In this document: positions 62,944 through 64,000 of the stretch, one piece after another | Layout: each line of letters starts with the position of its first letter | Position numbering within the stretch: the stretch's first letter is position 1 | Origin: Neoroseomonas soli | GTDB taxonomy: Bacteria; Pseudomonadota; Alphaproteobacteria; Acetobacterales; Acetobacteraceae | Reading direction: 5' to 3' | NCBI RefSeq assembly: GCF_018129065.1 | Contig: NZ_JAAEDM010000012.1 | Span: forward strand, 24,481-88,480 | Length of the DNA: 64,000 nt | Translations under genes and position numbers: made by a program | The notes under the pieces: model-generated | What the model was told of the DNA's origin: nothing | The model's input: the letters and a program-made list of their open reading frames with translations, nothing else | Database searches by the model: none

Positions 62944-63945
62944 ATGCTGAAGGAAGCCCTGGTCCGCCTCGGCGCGCCGGCGCTGCTGCGGGCCCTGCTC
63001 GGCGGGCGGGGCACGATCCTGGTGCTGCACCGGGTGCGCGCGCCCGACCCGGACCTGATGTTCGAGGTGAACCAGCGCAACAGCATCCCGCCCGAACAAC
63101 TGACCGGCCTGCTCGACATCCTCGCCGCGGAGCGGATCGAGGTCGTCGGCCTCGATGAGGCGCTGGCGCGTCTCGCGGCGCCGCATGCCGGACGCTTCGC
63201 CTGCCTCACCTTCGACGACGGCTACCGCGACAACCACGACACGCTGCTGCCGATCCTCGCGGCGCGGCGCGTGCCGGCCACGGTGTATGTCGCGCCGGGG
63301 CTGATCGACGGCACCGCGCCGCTCTGGTGGTACGCGCTCGACCAGGCGATCGCGCGGACCGCGCGGCTCCGCCTGCCCATGCCGGAGGAAACCGAGATCC
63401 CCTGCGGCGACCGCGCCGCCAAGGAACGCGCCTTCGCCCTGGCCGCCGGCTTCATGCTGCGCGCCACGCCGGAGCAGGCGGCGCGGCTCAACGCGGCGCT
63501 CGTCGAGCGCCATGGCGCGGACCCGGCGGCGCTGGCGGCGCGCCACATGATGACCTGGGACATGGTGCGCGCGCTCGCCGCCTCGCCCTTCGTCGAGATC
63601 GGCGCGCATACCCTGACCCATCCGCCGCTCGCGGTGCTCCCGCCCGCGGCCGCGGCCGCCGAGATGGCGCAGAGCCGAGCGCGGCTGGAGCGCGAGACGG
63701 GCCGCCCGGTGCGCCATCTCGCCTATCCCTACGGCACGCCGGGGACGACGGGGGCGAGGGAAGCGGCGCTGGCAGCGGAACTCGGCTTCCGCAGTGCGGT
63801 GACCACCGTGCCGGGCACCCTGGGCCGGAGGCACGCCGCCGAATGCCACGCCTGGCCGCGCCACGGCATCGGCCCGGCGGATGGGCCGGCGGCGATCCGC
63901 CTGAAACTGGCCGGTCTCGCCAACCCCCTCGCCGCGCGCGGCTGA
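62944..63945 (+). CDS. Polysaccharide deacetylase (NodB homology domain)
   Basis: The 333-residue protein has the NodB motif FACLTFDDGYRDNHDTLLPIL (about 82-102) with the catalytic/metal Asp pair, IGAHTLTHPPLAVL with the metal His residues (about 219-232), and VRHLAYPYGTPG near the end of the domain. No signal peptide is visible, so it may be cytosolic or membrane-associated through the N-terminal helix. It probably deacetylates a polysaccharide or lipid intermediate. ATG 62944 used; an in-frame GTG lies two codons upstream. Confidence 0.88.
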   Translation: MLKEALVRLGAPALLRALLGGRGTILVLHRVRAPDPDLMFEVNQRNSIPPEQLTGLLDILAAERIEVVGLDEALARLAAPHAGRFACLTFDDGYRDNHDTLLPILAARRVPATVYVAPGLIDGTAPLWWYALDQAIARTARLRLPMPEETEIPCGDRAAKERAFALAAGFMLRATPEQAARLNAALVERHGADPAALAARHMMTWDMVRALAASPFVEIGAHTLTHPPLAVLPPAAAAAEMAQSRARLERETGRPVRHLAYPYGTPGTTGAREAALAAELGFRSAVTTVPGTLGRRHAAECHAWPRHGIGPADGPAAIRLKLAGLANPLAARG

Positions 63946-64000
63946 AGGCGGCCAAGGCCCCGCGGGGGGGGGGGGCACAGCGGGGCGCCGGCCCCCCGGG

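Noticed and set aside
59775..63209. Open frame of 1144 codons on the minus strand
   Set aside because: Antisense to the flippase, chimeric ORF, GT2, propeller and deacetylase genes; no domain and unusual Arg/Ala content.

Overview
The window is very GC-rich, with dense genes, many 1-8 base start/stop overlaps and frequent GTG or TTG starts. It carries a sigma-32 with an intact RpoH box, a tripartite tricarboxylate transporter (TctB-TctA-Bug) plus an orphan Bug receptor, an adenosylcobalamin-dependent ribonucleotide reductase, and CTG-tRNA-Gln and CTC-tRNA-Glu genes with encoded CCA ends. Together these suggest an alphaproteobacterium, most likely Acetobacteraceae (Roseomonas-like). That placement is an inference from gene content; no rRNA gene is present to confirm it.

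Layout. 1-8.9 kb: the 5' part of a class III aminotransferase, a compact class II ribonucleotide reductase behind two NrdR-like boxes, a small secreted protein, a sterol-desaturase-type hydroxylase, HupE, an MFS carrier, and a MaoC / metallo-beta-lactamase-fold / enoyl-CoA hydratase run. 8.9-14.5 kb, minus strand: serine hydrolase, nitronate monooxygenase-like flavoprotein, tctB, tctA and a Bug receptor. 14.6-23.7 kb, plus strand: a ThDP enzyme, a complete CUT1-type ABC importer, a D-2-hydroxyacid dehydrogenase, a DUF3830 protein, a lipoprotein-like protein and a second Bug receptor; this looks like an uptake-and-catabolism unit for an unknown organic acid or polyol. 24.2-37.8 kb: housekeeping and stress genes (tRNA-Gln, Ppx/GppA, RlmE, guaB, HAD dehalogenase, RsmB-like methylase, GNAT, guaA, GST, a DHFR-fold reductase, an ArsC/Spx-like protein, and a VOC-DUF1428-SRPBCC operon). 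38-47.3 kb: M20 deacylase, GMC oxidoreductase, amino-acid-type binding protein, cytochrome c, Vgb-like propeller, rpoH, RluD and tRNA-Glu. 47.3-48.3 kb: a gene-poor, more AT-rich gap. 48.3-64 kb: a surface-polysaccharide locus with a TPR protein, a GT2-GT4 fusion, methyltransferases, a pyruvyl-transferase-like protein, a TuaH-like glycosyltransferase, a Wzz-type chain-length/export protein, GT2 enzymes, a Wzx-type flippase, a GH43-like propeller and a NodB deacetylase.

How the genes work together. The ABC, TTT and Bug systems point to scavenging of carboxylates and related small molecules, with the adjoining ThDP, hydroxyacid-dehydrogenase and flavin enzymes probably processing the imported compounds. 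In the polysaccharide locus, glycosyltransferases, methyltransferases and the pyruvyl-transferase-like protein would assemble and decorate a repeat unit, the flippase would export it, the Wzz-like protein would set chain length, and the deacetylase and propeller would act outside the cytoplasm. The most striking oddity is a membrane protein resembling the start of an O-antigen polymerase/ligase that runs in frame into the tail of a GT4 glycosyltransferase, apparently a deletion fusion. Other notable structure includes a 130-bp palindromic element at the start of the cytochrome gene and a four-hairpin array upstream of the GMC oxidoreductase. I do not see a CRISPR array, an intact transposon, a prophage or a recognisable defence system. 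No feature amounts to a demonstrated new biological system; the 14.6-23.7 kb cluster and the rearranged polysaccharide locus are the best leads.
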